Shown here in pieces: positions 1 to 7,961 of a stretch of 45,935 bases of DNA. Each line of letters begins with the position of its first letter. Within the stretch, counting starts at the first letter, position 1. The DNA comes from CAIJXO01 sp964485905. Lineage in GTDB: Bacteria > Patescibacteriota > Minisyncoccia > Phycocordibacterales > GWA1-40-21. Both the position numbers and the translations under genes were made by a program. The notes under the pieces are model-generated. The model made no database searches and was not told the origin of the DNA. It saw only the letters and a list, made by a program, of their open reading frames with translations. The stretch covers positions 1 to 45,935 of the forward strand of contig CAZAJY010000003.1 of assembly GCA_964485905.1 (NCBI GenBank). Direction: 5' to 3'.

Positions 1-639
1 AAAGATCAAAGTTATTTCCTATGGACTTTGACACAAAAACAATTATCAAAAACTTTATTTCCAGTAGGGGATTTGGAAAAATTAGAAGTTAGAAAATTAG
101 CTAAAAAATTTGATTTAGATAATGCAACTAAAAAAGATAGTCAGGGGGTGTGTTTTATTGGTAAAATTGATATGGCAGATTTCTTAAAAGAATACATCAA
201 GCCCAAAATTGGAAAGGTCTTAAATGAAAAAAAAGAGATAATCGGTCGGCACGATGGAGTCTTTTATTATACTCTCGGTCAAAGACATGGTTTTACTATT
301 ACCAAGAAAACAAATAACGATGACAGATATTTTATTATTAAGAAAGATTCCAAAAACAATACTCTTACAGTTTCCAATAACCCAATTATAGAAAAAGAAA
401 TTTCTAGTCAAGAAATTAAATTAAAAAATATAAATTGGACCTTGGGTATTGAGCCAGATTTAAAGAAAGAATATTTAGCCCGTATTCGTTATCGTCAACC
501 TTTAGAAAAATGCCACCTTTCATGGCAAGGTTCAACCTTGACAGTAATCTTTAAAAATCCACAAAAAGCCCCAACCCCCGGCCAATCTGTTGTTATTTAT
601 GATCAAAGGGTGTGCTTAGGTGGAGGAATTATAGTATAA
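1..639 (+). CDS. mnmA: tRNA-specific 2-thiouridylase MnmA, C-terminal part (5' end outside window)
   Basis: The frame is open from base 1 and starts with KDQSYFLWTL, the conserved MnmA stretch before the central domain, so the N-terminal ATP-binding domain lies outside the window. The catalytic cysteine region is visible (KDSQGVCFIG), followed by a beta-barrel domain that ends in LGGGIIV. MnmA thiolates U34 of tRNA Lys, Glu and Gln using sulfur relayed by a persulfide carrier. The TTG at 28 is internal and is not a real start. About 212 residues are present. The stop codon lies inside the -10 box of the next gene. Confidence is high from the motifs. Confidence 0.95.
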   Translation, partial: KDQSYFLWTLTQKQLSKTLFPVGDLEKLEVRKLAKKFDLDNATKKDSQGVCFIGKIDMADFLKEYIKPKIGKVLNEKKEIIGRHDGVFYYTLGQRHGFTITKKTNNDDRYFIIKKDSKNNTLTVSNNPIIEKEISSQEIKLKNINWTLGIEPDLKKEYLARIRYRQPLEKCHLSWQGSTLTVIFKNPQKAPTPGQSVVIYDQRVCLGGGIIV

Positions 640-640
640 T
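635..640 (+). promoter_or_regulatory. -10 box (TATAAT) for the ATP-cone/Mrr gene; predicted leaderless start
   Basis: TATAAT overlaps the mnmA stop codon and ends 6 nt before the ATG at 647, so the predicted +1 is at or next to the A of the start codon. No good -35 is visible. Confidence 0.55.
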
Positions 641-646
641 ACTTTG

Positions 647-1546
647 ATGCCACCAAAGGGAATTTATATTATAAAATCTGATGGGACGAGAGAGCTTTTT
701 AATAGAGAGAAACTTTTACATTCTCTGAAAAGAATTGGCACTGATTCTGCTACGGCTGAGTTAATTGTCAGTAAGGTTGAAAAAGATATTCAGGAAGGTA
801 ATTCTACCAAGGAAATTTACCGTCGGGCATTTACTTTACTCAAAAAACATCAGCGGCCAGTGGCCTTAAGGTATTCATTGAAACGCGCTATCGCCGAACT
901 TGGTCCATCGGGATTTCCTTTTGAGAAATTTGTAGCGGAGATATTTAAAGCTCAAGGTTATCAGGCGATGACCAATCAAATCGCCTTGGGCACCTGTGTG
1001 CCACACGAAATTGATGTGGTTGCCTATAATGATACAGAGCTTATTATGGTAGAAGCAAAATTTCACACTGATTTTGGCATTCATTCTGATTTAAAAGTAG
1101 CACTGTATATCAAAGCACGGTTTGAAGATTTACAAAAAGGTGTTTTCCGTTTTGGTGGTAAAGAACGCCGGCTAACTAAGGGTATGCTTATTACTAATAC
1201 TAATTTTTCTTCTACAGCAATTCAATATGGGGAATGCGCTAAATTAAATATGATCGGTTGGAATTATCCACAAGAAAATAATTTACATCATTTAATCGAA
1301 AAGCTTAACTTAGTACCGGTGACCGTCCTAACCACTTTAACCCAGAGTGATAAGAAAATGTTTTTAGCTAATGATATTGTTTTATCAAAGCAATTAGGAG
1401 ACTTTGGTTTATTAAAAAGTTATGGCTTTGATGATTTAAAAGCCCAGGCCGTAGTTAAAGAAGTTTATGATCTATGTCGAGAATGTATCGGACCAGAAGA
1501 ATTAGAAAAAATAAATAAGGAAAAAAATAATGAGCCAATATTATAA
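647..1546 (+). CDS. ATP-cone domain fused to Mrr-like PD-(D/E)XK endonuclease
   Basis: This 299-aa protein has an ATP-cone at about residues 5-85 (IIKSDGTRELFNREKL, then a helical bundle). This nucleotide-sensing module is known from ribonucleotide reductases and NrdR. A restriction-endonuclease-like domain follows: E93 in the first helix, D123 in HEIDVVAY and E136-x-K138 in MVEAKF form the PD-(D/E)XK site of the Mrr_cat family. The pairing suggests a nuclease gated by a nucleotide, which is inference. ATG at 647 is preferred over the TTG at 644 because of the promoter spacing. The 3' end overlaps the next nuclease gene by 17 bp, so the two are probably co-translated. The target and biological role are unknown; defence or DNA repair are both possible. 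Confidence 0.8.
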   Translation: MPPKGIYIIKSDGTRELFNREKLLHSLKRIGTDSATAELIVSKVEKDIQEGNSTKEIYRRAFTLLKKHQRPVALRYSLKRAIAELGPSGFPFEKFVAEIFKAQGYQAMTNQIALGTCVPHEIDVVAYNDTELIMVEAKFHTDFGIHSDLKVALYIKARFEDLQKGVFRFGGKERRLTKGMLITNTNFSSTAIQYGECAKLNMIGWNYPQENNLHHLIEKLNLVPVTVLTTLTQSDKKMFLANDIVLSKQLGDFGLLKSYGFDDLKAQAVVKEVYDLCRECIGPEELEKINKEKNNEPIL

Positions 1547-2345
1547 TTCAAAAAGAACTAGAGGATTATACGATCCTAAAAATAAAGAGCCTCACCGTTT
1601 GTCGCGTTCTAAGTTGGATTTATTTATGAATTGTCAGCGCTGTTTCTATTTAGACCAAAGACTAGGTGTTGGTCGGCCAGCTTCTTTTCCGCTGACTTTA
1701 AACAACGCTGTGGATTTTTTGATGAAGAAAGAATTTGATATTCATCGGGCCAAGCATTCAGCTCATCCTCTAATGAAGACTTATGGTATAGATGCTGTGC
1801 CTTTTGATGATCCTAAGATGGAAGAATGGCGAGATGCTTTACGCCGTGGTATTTCATATTTACATAAACCAACTAATATTATTCTACGAGGTGGGGTAGA
1901 TGATATTTGGATTAATCCTAAAGGAGAATTAATTGTTGTGGATTATAAAGCCACGAGTAAAGAAGAAGAAATTACTTTAGATGATGAGTGGAAAATTCAA
2001 TATAAAAGACAGATGGAAATTTATCAATGGTTATTTAAACAAAACGGCTATAAAGTTTCTGATACTGGTTATTTTGTTTATGTAAATGGCAAGACCGATA
2101 AAGAAGCTTTTGACGGTCGTTTAGATTTTGAAGTAACGATTATTCCTTATGTTGGTAAAACCGATTGGATTGAAAAGGAAATTTTTAATATGAAAGAATG
2201 TTTAGATTTACCAAATGCTCCAATGGCTAATCCAGATTGTGATTATTGCAATTATAGAAAAAGCGCCGGTGAAAGTCTCCAAAAATTAGCTAAAGTAGAG
2301 AAAATCAAGGAATCGGGAAGTAAGAAAGCCACTTTGTTTGGTTAG
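1530..2345 (+). CDS. PD-(D/E)XK nuclease-like protein with four cysteines (Cas4/RecB-like)
   Basis: This 271-aa protein begins with the SRSKLDLFMNCQRCFY motif typical of RecB/Cas4-like PD-(D/E)XK proteins. The catalytic core is visible as GGVDDIW and VVDYKAT, followed by Q/Y residues in KRQMEIYQW. Two N-terminal cysteines (C35, C38) and two near the C-terminus (C237, C240 in CDYC) are placed like the cysteines that hold an iron-sulfur cluster in Cas4 and AddB. Cas4 uses the same kind of fold for 5'-to-3' DNA end trimming. No cas genes or repeats are nearby, so a Cas4 role is not supported. The gene overlaps the ATP-cone/Mrr gene. Function is unknown beyond a probable DNA nuclease. Confidence 0.75.
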   Translation: MSQYYNSKRTRGLYDPKNKEPHRLSRSKLDLFMNCQRCFYLDQRLGVGRPASFPLTLNNAVDFLMKKEFDIHRAKHSAHPLMKTYGIDAVPFDDPKMEEWRDALRRGISYLHKPTNIILRGGVDDIWINPKGELIVVDYKATSKEEEITLDDEWKIQYKRQMEIYQWLFKQNGYKVSDTGYFVYVNGKTDKEAFDGRLDFEVTIIPYVGKTDWIEKEIFNMKECLDLPNAPMANPDCDYCNYRKSAGESLQKLAKVEKIKESGSKKATLFG

Positions 2346-2361
2346 TTTTTTATGCTATATT
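2333..2361 (+). promoter_or_regulatory. alaS promoter with extended -10; predicted leaderless start
   Basis: The extended -10 TGC-TATATT (hexamer 2356-2361) ends 6 nt before the ATG at 2368. A weak -35-like TTTGTT sits at 2333-2338, inside the preceding gene's 3' end. Confidence 0.5.
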
Positions 2362-2367
2362 TTACAA

Positions 2368-4152
2368 ATGCAAGCTAAAGAAATCCGCGAAAGATATTTA
2401 AAATTTTTTGAGAAAAGAGGACATAAAATCATTCCTTCCGCTTCTTTGATTCCGGAAGATTATGTGATTCCAGATAAGGGTTCGTTGTTTACAACCGCTG
2501 GAATGCAACCATTGATTCCTTATTTACTTGGTGAAAAACATATGGCTGGAACGAGAATTGTGGACGTTCAGAAATGTATTCGGACGATAGATATTGATGA
2601 GGTTGGAGATAATCGTCACTTAACTTTTTTCGAGATGATGGGAAACTGGTCTCTTGGTGATTATTTTAAAAAAGAATCAATCGCTTGGAGTCTTGAATTT
2701 CTTACAAGTAAGAAGGATGGGCTTGGGCTCGATCCAAGAAGACTTTACGTAACTGTTTTCAAAGGTGAAAATGGGATACCGCGAGATGAAGAATCGATTG
2801 ATATTTGGAAAGAAAATTTTAATAAATTTAACATAATTGCGAAAGTAGCCGGAGAGGATGAATTTATAAAAGATGAAGTCAAGATTATTCCATTAGGAGT
2901 AGAAGATAATTTTTGGATTGCTGGTCAGATTGGCCCATGTGGAGCTGATACAGAAATGTTTTATGATACTGTGGGTGGAAAGTTAGAGAGTAAATTTTCT
3001 GATCTAGTAAAATCTGGTCGGATTATTGAAATTTGGAACAATGTATTTATGGAATTCAATAAAACGTCTAACGGTAAGTATGAACCATTAGCTAAAAAGA
3101 ATGTGGATACTGGTATGGGATTAGAACGAACTGCGGTTGTAATGCAAGGTAAGAACAATGTCTTTGAGACTGATATATTTGAGCCAATTATCTCTTATAT
3201 AAAAATTAATTCTAAAAAATATGAAGAAAGAGCGGCTAGAATTGTAGCAGACCATATTCGTTCAGCTGTTTTTATAATATCGGATGGCGTGGTTCCTTCA
3301 AACACCGAAGCTGGTTATGTCTTAAGACGGATTTTAAGACGGGCAATTAGATTTATAGATAAACTAGAACTTTCCAAAGAAGCAATTTTTGAATTAATGA
3401 AAATAGTTATTATAAATTTTTCCTATGCCTATCCAGAATTAAAAATAGAAGAGAAAGAGATTTTAGAGATAATTAAAAATGAGAATGAAAAATTTAGACT
3501 TACTCTTGAAAAAGGTTTAAGAGAATTTGAAAAAGGGACGGACGCCTTTAATTTATTTCAGACTTACGGTTTTCCAATTGAAATGACCGTGGAATTAGCT
3601 AAAGAACATGGGGTGATTGTGGATATGAATGTATTTAATGAACAGATGAAAAAACATCAGGAAATTTCCAAAGCTGGAAGTGAGCAAAAATTTAAGGGGG
3701 GATTGGCGGGGACGGGGGAAATGGAAACCAAATATCACACAGCTACACATTTACTTTTGGCCGCTCTAAGAAAAGTACTGGGAGGAGAAATTGTGCAGAA
3801 GGGAAGTAATATTACCGCCGAGAGAATGCGTTTTGATTTTAATTGGCCGGAGAAATTGACTGCCGAGCAAATAAAGAACGTAGAAGATTTAGTTAATCAA
3901 AAAATTCAGGAAAAATTACCAATCGTTTTAATGGAATTACCCAAAGAAGAAGCTAAGAAAATTGTCACGACTTTATCATTTGATTTGTCTAAATATGGAG
4001 ATATAGTGAAAGTTTATAAAATTGGTTCTTTTAGTGCAGAATTTTGTGGTGGTCCTCATATCTCAAATACTTCCGAACTCGGTCATTTCAAAATCATCAA
4101 AGAAGAAGCCTCCTCCGCCGGCGTTCGTAGAATAAAGGCCATCCTATCTTAA
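2368..4152 (+). CDS. alaS: Alanyl-tRNA synthetase, short form lacking C-Ala
   Basis: AlaRS charges tRNA-Ala and edits mischarged Ser and Gly. The protein opens with AKEIRERYLKFFEKRGH, has class II motifs (TFFEMMGNWSLGDYFKKE; GMGLERTA) and an intact editing domain with zinc-type ligands HTATH and CGGPH. It ends right after the editing domain at VRRIKAILS, giving 594 aa against about 870-880 aa in typical bacteria. The C-terminal DHHA1/C-Ala region that links aminoacylation to editing and oligomerisation is therefore missing. Start 2368 is chosen because upstream TTG 2338 would put a hydrophobic stretch before the conserved N-terminus and would overlap the promoter. Such shortening is, to my memory, common in CPR. 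Confidence 0.95.
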   Translation: MQAKEIRERYLKFFEKRGHKIIPSASLIPEDYVIPDKGSLFTTAGMQPLIPYLLGEKHMAGTRIVDVQKCIRTIDIDEVGDNRHLTFFEMMGNWSLGDYFKKESIAWSLEFLTSKKDGLGLDPRRLYVTVFKGENGIPRDEESIDIWKENFNKFNIIAKVAGEDEFIKDEVKIIPLGVEDNFWIAGQIGPCGADTEMFYDTVGGKLESKFSDLVKSGRIIEIWNNVFMEFNKTSNGKYEPLAKKNVDTGMGLERTAVVMQGKNNVFETDIFEPIISYIKINSKKYEERAARIVADHIRSAVFIISDGVVPSNTEAGYVLRRILRRAIRFIDKLELSKEAIFELMKIVIINFSYAYPELKIEEKEILEIIKNENEKFRLTLEKGLREFEKGTDAFNLFQTYGFPIEMTVELAKEHGVIVDMNVFNEQMKKHQEISKAGSEQKFKGGLAGTGEMETKYHTATHLLLAALRKVLGGEIVQKGSNITAERMRFDFNWPEKLTAEQIKNVEDLVNQKIQEKLPIVLMELPKEEAKKIVTTLSFDLSKYGDIVKVYKIGSFSAEFCGGPHISNTSELGHFKIIKEEASSAGVRRIKAILS

Positions 4153-4159
4153 TCTTACT

Positions 4160-4188
4160 TTGCATCATATAGTAATATAGACTATAAT
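4160..4188 (+). promoter_or_regulatory. Promoter of the actin-like gene, predicted leaderless
   Basis: TTGCAT (4160-4165), a 17-bp spacer and TATAAT (4183-4188) end 6 nt before the ATG at 4195. Confidence 0.65.
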
Positions 4189-4194
4189 ATCCCT

Positions 4195-5340
4195 ATGTCG
4201 TTCTTTGGTTTTACAAAAAAATGTAGAGACTCCTATTCTTTGGTTTTTAATATTGGCAGTGGTAGTATAAGTGGAGGAATAATAAAATTTACTGAAAAAG
4301 CTGGAGTGGACATGGTCTATTACCAGAAAGAATCTATTCCTTTTCAATTAGAAATTTCTATTCCTAAACACTTAGAGTTAATGAAATCAACTTTAGACAT
4401 TTTGGCTAATAAAATTCAATCGGAAGGATTAAAAAAATTAAATTTAAATACTGGGAAAAATATTAGAATTAGTAAGGTCTTTTACGCTTTTTCCTCTCCC
4501 TGGAGCATTTCTCAAACTAAAACTATTAGAATAAAGGAGAGTAAGCCATTTAAGGTAACTGACATATATTTAAATCATATTATTGAAGAACAAGAGAAAC
4601 AATTCCAAACTGATATTGCTAAAAATGGAAAGATTATTGAAAATAAGATCATTCAAGTAAAGATTAATGATTATGTTATTAATGATTTTAATAATAAATT
4701 AGCTAAAAACTTAGAATTATCAGTCTTTTTAACAGTAGTACCAGAAGAAATTTTACAAATTGTAGATGATGCAGTTTCTAAAACTTTTCATTTAAAAGAT
4801 ATTTATTGTCACTCTTCTGCTCTAGCGACTTTTTCCGTTATTAGAAATCTCTTTCCACAAAAAGAAGATTTTATTTCCATTGATATTAGTGAAGAAATAA
4901 CAGATATCTCCGTTATAAAAGATAATATTATTACAAGTAATGTTTCTATACCATTTGGTCGTAATCATTTTATTCGAGAATTATCTATAGTTTTAAATGT
5001 ATCAGAAGAAATTGCAGATTCCATGGTTAACATGCATAATACTAAAGATAACGATGAACTAGCCGCTATGAAATTATCTGTAGCTATGGATAAGGCAGCA
5101 GTCAATTGGTTCACAAAGATTTTAAGTGTTTTAGATAGTTTAAAAGAAAAAATATATGTGCCGGAATCAATTTTCTTAATTGCTAATAATGATTTAGCTA
5201 ATTTCTTAAAAGATAAATTGGAGAGGCATGATTTCAAGGTTTTATTAATTGATAATAAAAAAATTAAGTCACCAGTTATTGTAGAGAGCGTACTTTTTAA
5301 ATTGATTTTAATATTTTTTGATAAACTTTATAAAATATAA
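4195..5340 (+). CDS. Actin-like ATPase family protein (FtsA/PilM-like), divergent
   Basis: This 381-aa protein has no signal peptide. The N-terminus (LVFNIGSGSISGGIIKF) resembles the phosphate-1 loop of actin-like ATPases. DFISIDISEEITDISVIKDN resembles phosphate-2 (DIGxxxTxxxV), followed by a helical segment and IFLIANNDLANFLKD in the place of the adenosine loop. FtsA and PilM have this layout, with an SHS2 insertion between the two halves. The next gene starts 2 bp downstream and encodes a single-pass membrane protein, which recalls PilM/PilN pairs, but that is inference. The loops are degenerate, so ATP binding cannot be assumed. It has its own leaderless promoter. Confidence 0.6.
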   Translation: MSFFGFTKKCRDSYSLVFNIGSGSISGGIIKFTEKAGVDMVYYQKESIPFQLEISIPKHLELMKSTLDILANKIQSEGLKKLNLNTGKNIRISKVFYAFSSPWSISQTKTIRIKESKPFKVTDIYLNHIIEEQEKQFQTDIAKNGKIIENKIIQVKINDYVINDFNNKLAKNLELSVFLTVVPEEILQIVDDAVSKTFHLKDIYCHSSALATFSVIRNLFPQKEDFISIDISEEITDISVIKDNIITSNVSIPFGRNHFIRELSIVLNVSEEIADSMVNMHNTKDNDELAAMKLSVAMDKAAVNWFTKILSVLDSLKEKIYVPESIFLIANNDLANFLKDKLERHDFKVLLIDNKKIKSPVIVESVLFKLILIFFDKLYKI

Positions 5341-5342
5341 TT

Positions 5343-6638
5343 ATGACAAAAAAAATAATCAGCGATATAATTGTTTCTAAAAGATCTATTAGGCAGATAT
5401 CAATTCCTTTAGAAAAGAAGGAAAAGGAGGATTCGAATATTTTAAGAATGAGAAAGAGTTCCAGCTGGCAAAGAAAGCCCTTAAATCCCAAATTCGTCAT
5501 CTGGTCTATCGCTGGTATTTGTGTTTTAGCATTATTTTTTAGTATTTCAATTTTATTTTCTTCCGCGACGGTTATTATTACTCCACGATTAGAAAAAATA
5601 TCTTTTAATGATGATACTTATACAGCTAAGACTAGTTCATCGGGAACAACTGGTCTTATCTTTGAGATTTTAAATCTAAAACAGACTGCAAGCGAGACGG
5701 TTGAAGCAACAGAAGAGAAAACTGTTAGTCAAAAAGCTAGTGGAAAGATCGTCATTTATAATAATTATAGTTCGGCTTCTCAACGTTTAATAAATAATAC
5801 ACGTTTTGAATCAAAAGATGGGCGAATCTATAGAATCAATACTTCAGTTGTGGTTCCTGGGCTTAAAAAAGTTGATGGTGCAGTTATTCCAGGAAGTGTT
5901 GAAGCTACTGTTTTTGCTGATCAAGCTGGAGAAAATTACAATTTAAAAATGGTTGATTTAACTGGTGATTTTAAAATACCAGGTTTTAAAGGAGATTTAC
6001 GTTACGATAGTTTTTATGCCAGATTAAAGGAAGATATTATTGGTGGCTTTGTTGGTCAACAAAGAATTGTCTCTGATGAATTAAGGCGAAAAACAGAAGA
6101 AATTCTAAAAGATAAATTAAAAGAGCAATTATTAAAAGAACTGTATGCTGTTAAACCAGAAAATTATTTAATTTTTGAGAATAGTTATTCAATCAATTAT
6201 GTTGGTTTACCTGATACAGCCGTGGAGTCAAATAAGGCAAAAATAAATTTGGAAGGAACTTTGAGTGGCGTTATTTTTAATAATTTAAAATTATCAAAAC
6301 ATGTAGCAATAAAAAAGATTGAAAATTTTGATGAATTACCAACTGAACTTATTCCAACGGATAACTTTGTGGTGACATTTAAAGCAAAAAATATGACCGA
6401 CTTATGGAGAAATGATACCTTAGAAATTATTTTTACTGGTAATGCTAATATAAAGTGGTTATATGATGAAGAAGCTATCAAAAAAGATTTAGCTGGTAAG
6501 AAAGAAAGTGAAATTAGGACCTTGGCTTCTAAATACCAAAATTCTGTTTCTGGTCTTAAGGTTTTATTCAAACCAGTTTGGACTCGCTATTTCCCAGATA
6601 ATATAAATAAGATTAAGATAACTGAGCTTGACTATTAA
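5343..6638 (+). CDS. Membrane-anchored protein with baseplate-J-like beta domain
   Basis: This 431-aa protein has a basic cytoplasmic N-terminus and one membrane helix at about residues 55-78 (FVIWSIAGICVLALFFSISI), then a large extracytoplasmic region. Residues of about 130-220 carry the pattern LINNTRFESKDGRIYRI ... GSVEATVFADQAGENYNL. This matches the baseplate-J-like fold seen in phage baseplates and in many envelope proteins (F.S.DG..YR..., G...V...A...G.NYN). The start at 5343 is 2 bp after the actin-like gene, so the pair is probably one operon and may act together in the envelope. It is not a phage remnant, because no other phage genes are nearby. Its job is unknown. Confidence 0.55.
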   Translation: MTKKIISDIIVSKRSIRQISIPLEKKEKEDSNILRMRKSSSWQRKPLNPKFVIWSIAGICVLALFFSISILFSSATVIITPRLEKISFNDDTYTAKTSSSGTTGLIFEILNLKQTASETVEATEEKTVSQKASGKIVIYNNYSSASQRLINNTRFESKDGRIYRINTSVVVPGLKKVDGAVIPGSVEATVFADQAGENYNLKMVDLTGDFKIPGFKGDLRYDSFYARLKEDIIGGFVGQQRIVSDELRRKTEEILKDKLKEQLLKELYAVKPENYLIFENSYSINYVGLPDTAVESNKAKINLEGTLSGVIFNNLKLSKHVAIKKIENFDELPTELIPTDNFVVTFKAKNMTDLWRNDTLEIIFTGNANIKWLYDEEAIKKDLAGKKESEIRTLASKYQNSVSGLKVLFKPVWTRYFPDNINKIKITELDY

Positions 6639-6657
6639 GGTGATCTTTTGCTATAAT
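6628..6657 (+). promoter_or_regulatory. infA promoter (TTGACT-18-TATAAT, extended -10)
   Basis: TTGACT (6628-6633), an 18-bp spacer and TGC-TATAAT (6652-6657) lie inside and just after the end of the upstream gene. The predicted leader to ATG 6675 is about 10 nt and has no Shine-Dalgarno sequence. Confidence 0.65.
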
Positions 6658-6674
6658 GCCGCTTGTCCTTTTCA

Positions 6675-6893
6675 ATGGTAAATAATAAAGACAAACAAAT
6701 TATGGAGGGGGTAGTGACTGAGGCTTTTCCCAATACACTTTTTAAAGTTAAAACAGTCAATGATCAAAATGAAATTTTATGCTTTCTTTCGGGAAAAATG
6801 AGAATGCATAGGATTAGGGTCTTAATTGGTGATAAGGTTTCTTTTGAAGTAGATCAGTATGGGGGTAAAGGTAAAATAATAAAAAGATCTTAA
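6675..6893 (+). CDS. infA: Translation initiation factor IF-1
   Basis: This 72-aa OB-fold protein binds the A site of the 30S subunit during initiation. Diagnostic segments are MEGVVTEAFPNTLFKVK, SGKMRMHRIRVLIGDKV and KGKIIKRS. ATG at 6675 gives the usual 72 residues. A TTG at 6663 would add MSFS and lies 5 nt after the -10 box; it is less likely but cannot be excluded. The gene heads the classic infA-rpmJ-rpsM-rpsK-rpsD-rpoA-rplQ block. Confidence 0.95.
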   Translation: MVNNKDKQIMEGVVTEAFPNTLFKVKTVNDQNEILCFLSGKMRMHRIRVLIGDKVSFEVDQYGGKGKIIKRS

Positions 6894-6903
6894 TTTTAAA
6901 AAT

Positions 6904-7020
6904 ATGAAAGTAAAAGCATCTGTTAAAAAAATATGTCCTAAATGTAAGACTGTTCGCCGAAAGGGTAGGGTTGTGGTTGTTTGTACGGCTAATGCTAGGC
7001 ACAAACAAAGACAGGGATAA
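6904..7020 (+). CDS. rpmJ: 50S ribosomal protein L36
   Basis: This 38-codon gene was found by hand and encodes MKVKASVKKICPKCK at the start and NARHKQRQG at the end. It has the C-x2-C ... C-x4-H zinc ligands typical of L36. L36 sits at the base of the L7/L12 stalk region of the 50S subunit. It lies 10 bp after infA in the conserved order. The upstream sequence is AT-rich (TTTTAAAAAT) with no Shine-Dalgarno. Confidence 0.97.
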   Translation: MKVKASVKKICPKCKTVRRKGRVVVVCTANARHKQRQG

Positions 7021-7023
7021 TCA

Positions 7024-7052
7024 TTGCATTATAAGTTCGTTTATGATATAAT
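7024..7052 (+). promoter_or_regulatory. rpsM (alpha operon) promoter
   Basis: TTGCAT (7024-7029), a 17-bp spacer and TATAAT (7047-7052) leave a short predicted leader of about 13 nt before ATG 7073. The promoter lies in the 52-bp gap after rpmJ, so rpsM onward can be expressed separately from infA-rpmJ. Confidence 0.65.
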
Positions 7053-7072
7053 CGTCGGGTTAATTTTAATTT

Positions 7073-7453
7073 ATGCGTATTTCAGGAATAACCATACCAG
7101 ACAATAAAAGATTGAAAGTTGGACTAACCGTGCTTTATGGCATAGGTTTATCTTTGTCTAAATCAATTCTAAGTGAAGCAAAAGTCAGCGGTGAGAAAAA
7201 ACCAACCGAAATTACGCCAGAAGAAGAAAATGAGATCAGAAAAATCATTGAAAAAAATAAAACAGAAGGAGATTTAAAGAGAGAAGTCTCCGGAAATATT
7301 AAAAGATTAAAGGATATCAAGTCGTACCGAGGGACAAGGCATGCAAAAAAACTTCCTTCTCGTGGACAGAGAACAAAGACTAATTCACGAACTCTTCGTG
7401 GTAATACAAGAAAGACAATGGGAACTGGTAGAAAAATAGCTGATAAAAAATAG
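7073..7453 (+). CDS. rpsM: 30S ribosomal protein S13
   Basis: This 126-aa protein belongs to the head of the 30S subunit and contacts the P-site tRNA. It is identified by MRISGITIPDNKRLKVGLT, YGIGLSLSK and the C-terminal RGTRHAKKLPSRGQRTKTN signature with a basic tail (RKTMGTGRK). Length and order before rpsK are canonical. It is the first gene after an internal promoter. Confidence 0.97.
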   Translation: MRISGITIPDNKRLKVGLTVLYGIGLSLSKSILSEAKVSGEKKPTEITPEEENEIRKIIEKNKTEGDLKREVSGNIKRLKDIKSYRGTRHAKKLPSRGQRTKTNSRTLRGNTRKTMGTGRKIADKK

Positions 7454-7479
7454 TTCAATAAAAATTCACTATAAATAAA

Positions 7480-7938
7480 ATGGGAAAAGTTAAAATTGCA
7501 AAAAAAGAAGAGGCTGGTGATGATAAAAAAGTTATCGCTCCAGTAGTAGAAGCAAAAACTGATGCTCCAGCTAAGGTTTCTAATAAAAACAGAATTAGTT
7601 CTGGTGTTTTGTATGTAGAATCAACTTTCAATAATACTAAAGTTTCTTTAACTGATGATAAGGGAAATGTTTTAATGTGGTCATCTAGTGGTTCACTTGG
7701 TTTTAAGGGCGCTAAAAAAGGAACACCCTTTGCGGCGGCTAAGATTGGTGAAACCTTGGGCCAAAAAGCTTTTGATTTAGGACTTAAAGAAATAGCTGTG
7801 ATCGTTAAAGGAGTTGGTTCCGGTCGGGAATCAGCTATTAGAGGTTTTATTTCTAAAGGTTTTACCATTAATTCTATAAAAGATACTACCCCGGTCCCTC
7901 ACAATGGTCCTAAACCTAAAAAACCAAGAAGAGTATAG
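7480..7938 (+). CDS. rpsK: 30S ribosomal protein S11
   Basis: S11 forms part of the 30S platform near the mRNA exit channel. The core runs from SGVLYVESTFNNTKVSLTD to TPVPHNGPKPKKPRRV, with the conserved SSSGSLGFKGAKKGTPFAA segment. The 152-aa length includes an N-terminal charged, Ala/Val-rich extension of about 30 residues not found in E. coli S11. The start at 7480 follows AT-rich sequence (AAATAAA) without a Shine-Dalgarno sequence. Confidence 0.97.
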   Translation: MGKVKIAKKEEAGDDKKVIAPVVEAKTDAPAKVSNKNRISSGVLYVESTFNNTKVSLTDDKGNVLMWSSSGSLGFKGAKKGTPFAAAKIGETLGQKAFDLGLKEIAVIVKGVGSGRESAIRGFISKGFTINSIKDTTPVPHNGPKPKKPRRV

Positions 7939-7961
7939 GAATAAAATATAGTATAAACAAT

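Noticed and set aside
1530..2345. A CRISPR-associated cas4 gene
   Set aside because: The protein has Cas4-like motifs, but no repeat-spacer array or other cas gene is found anywhere in the window.
5343..6638. Prophage tail or baseplate gene
   Set aside because: Only the beta-domain pattern is baseplate-like. The protein has a membrane anchor, sits in an operon with an actin-like gene, and no other phage gene is near.
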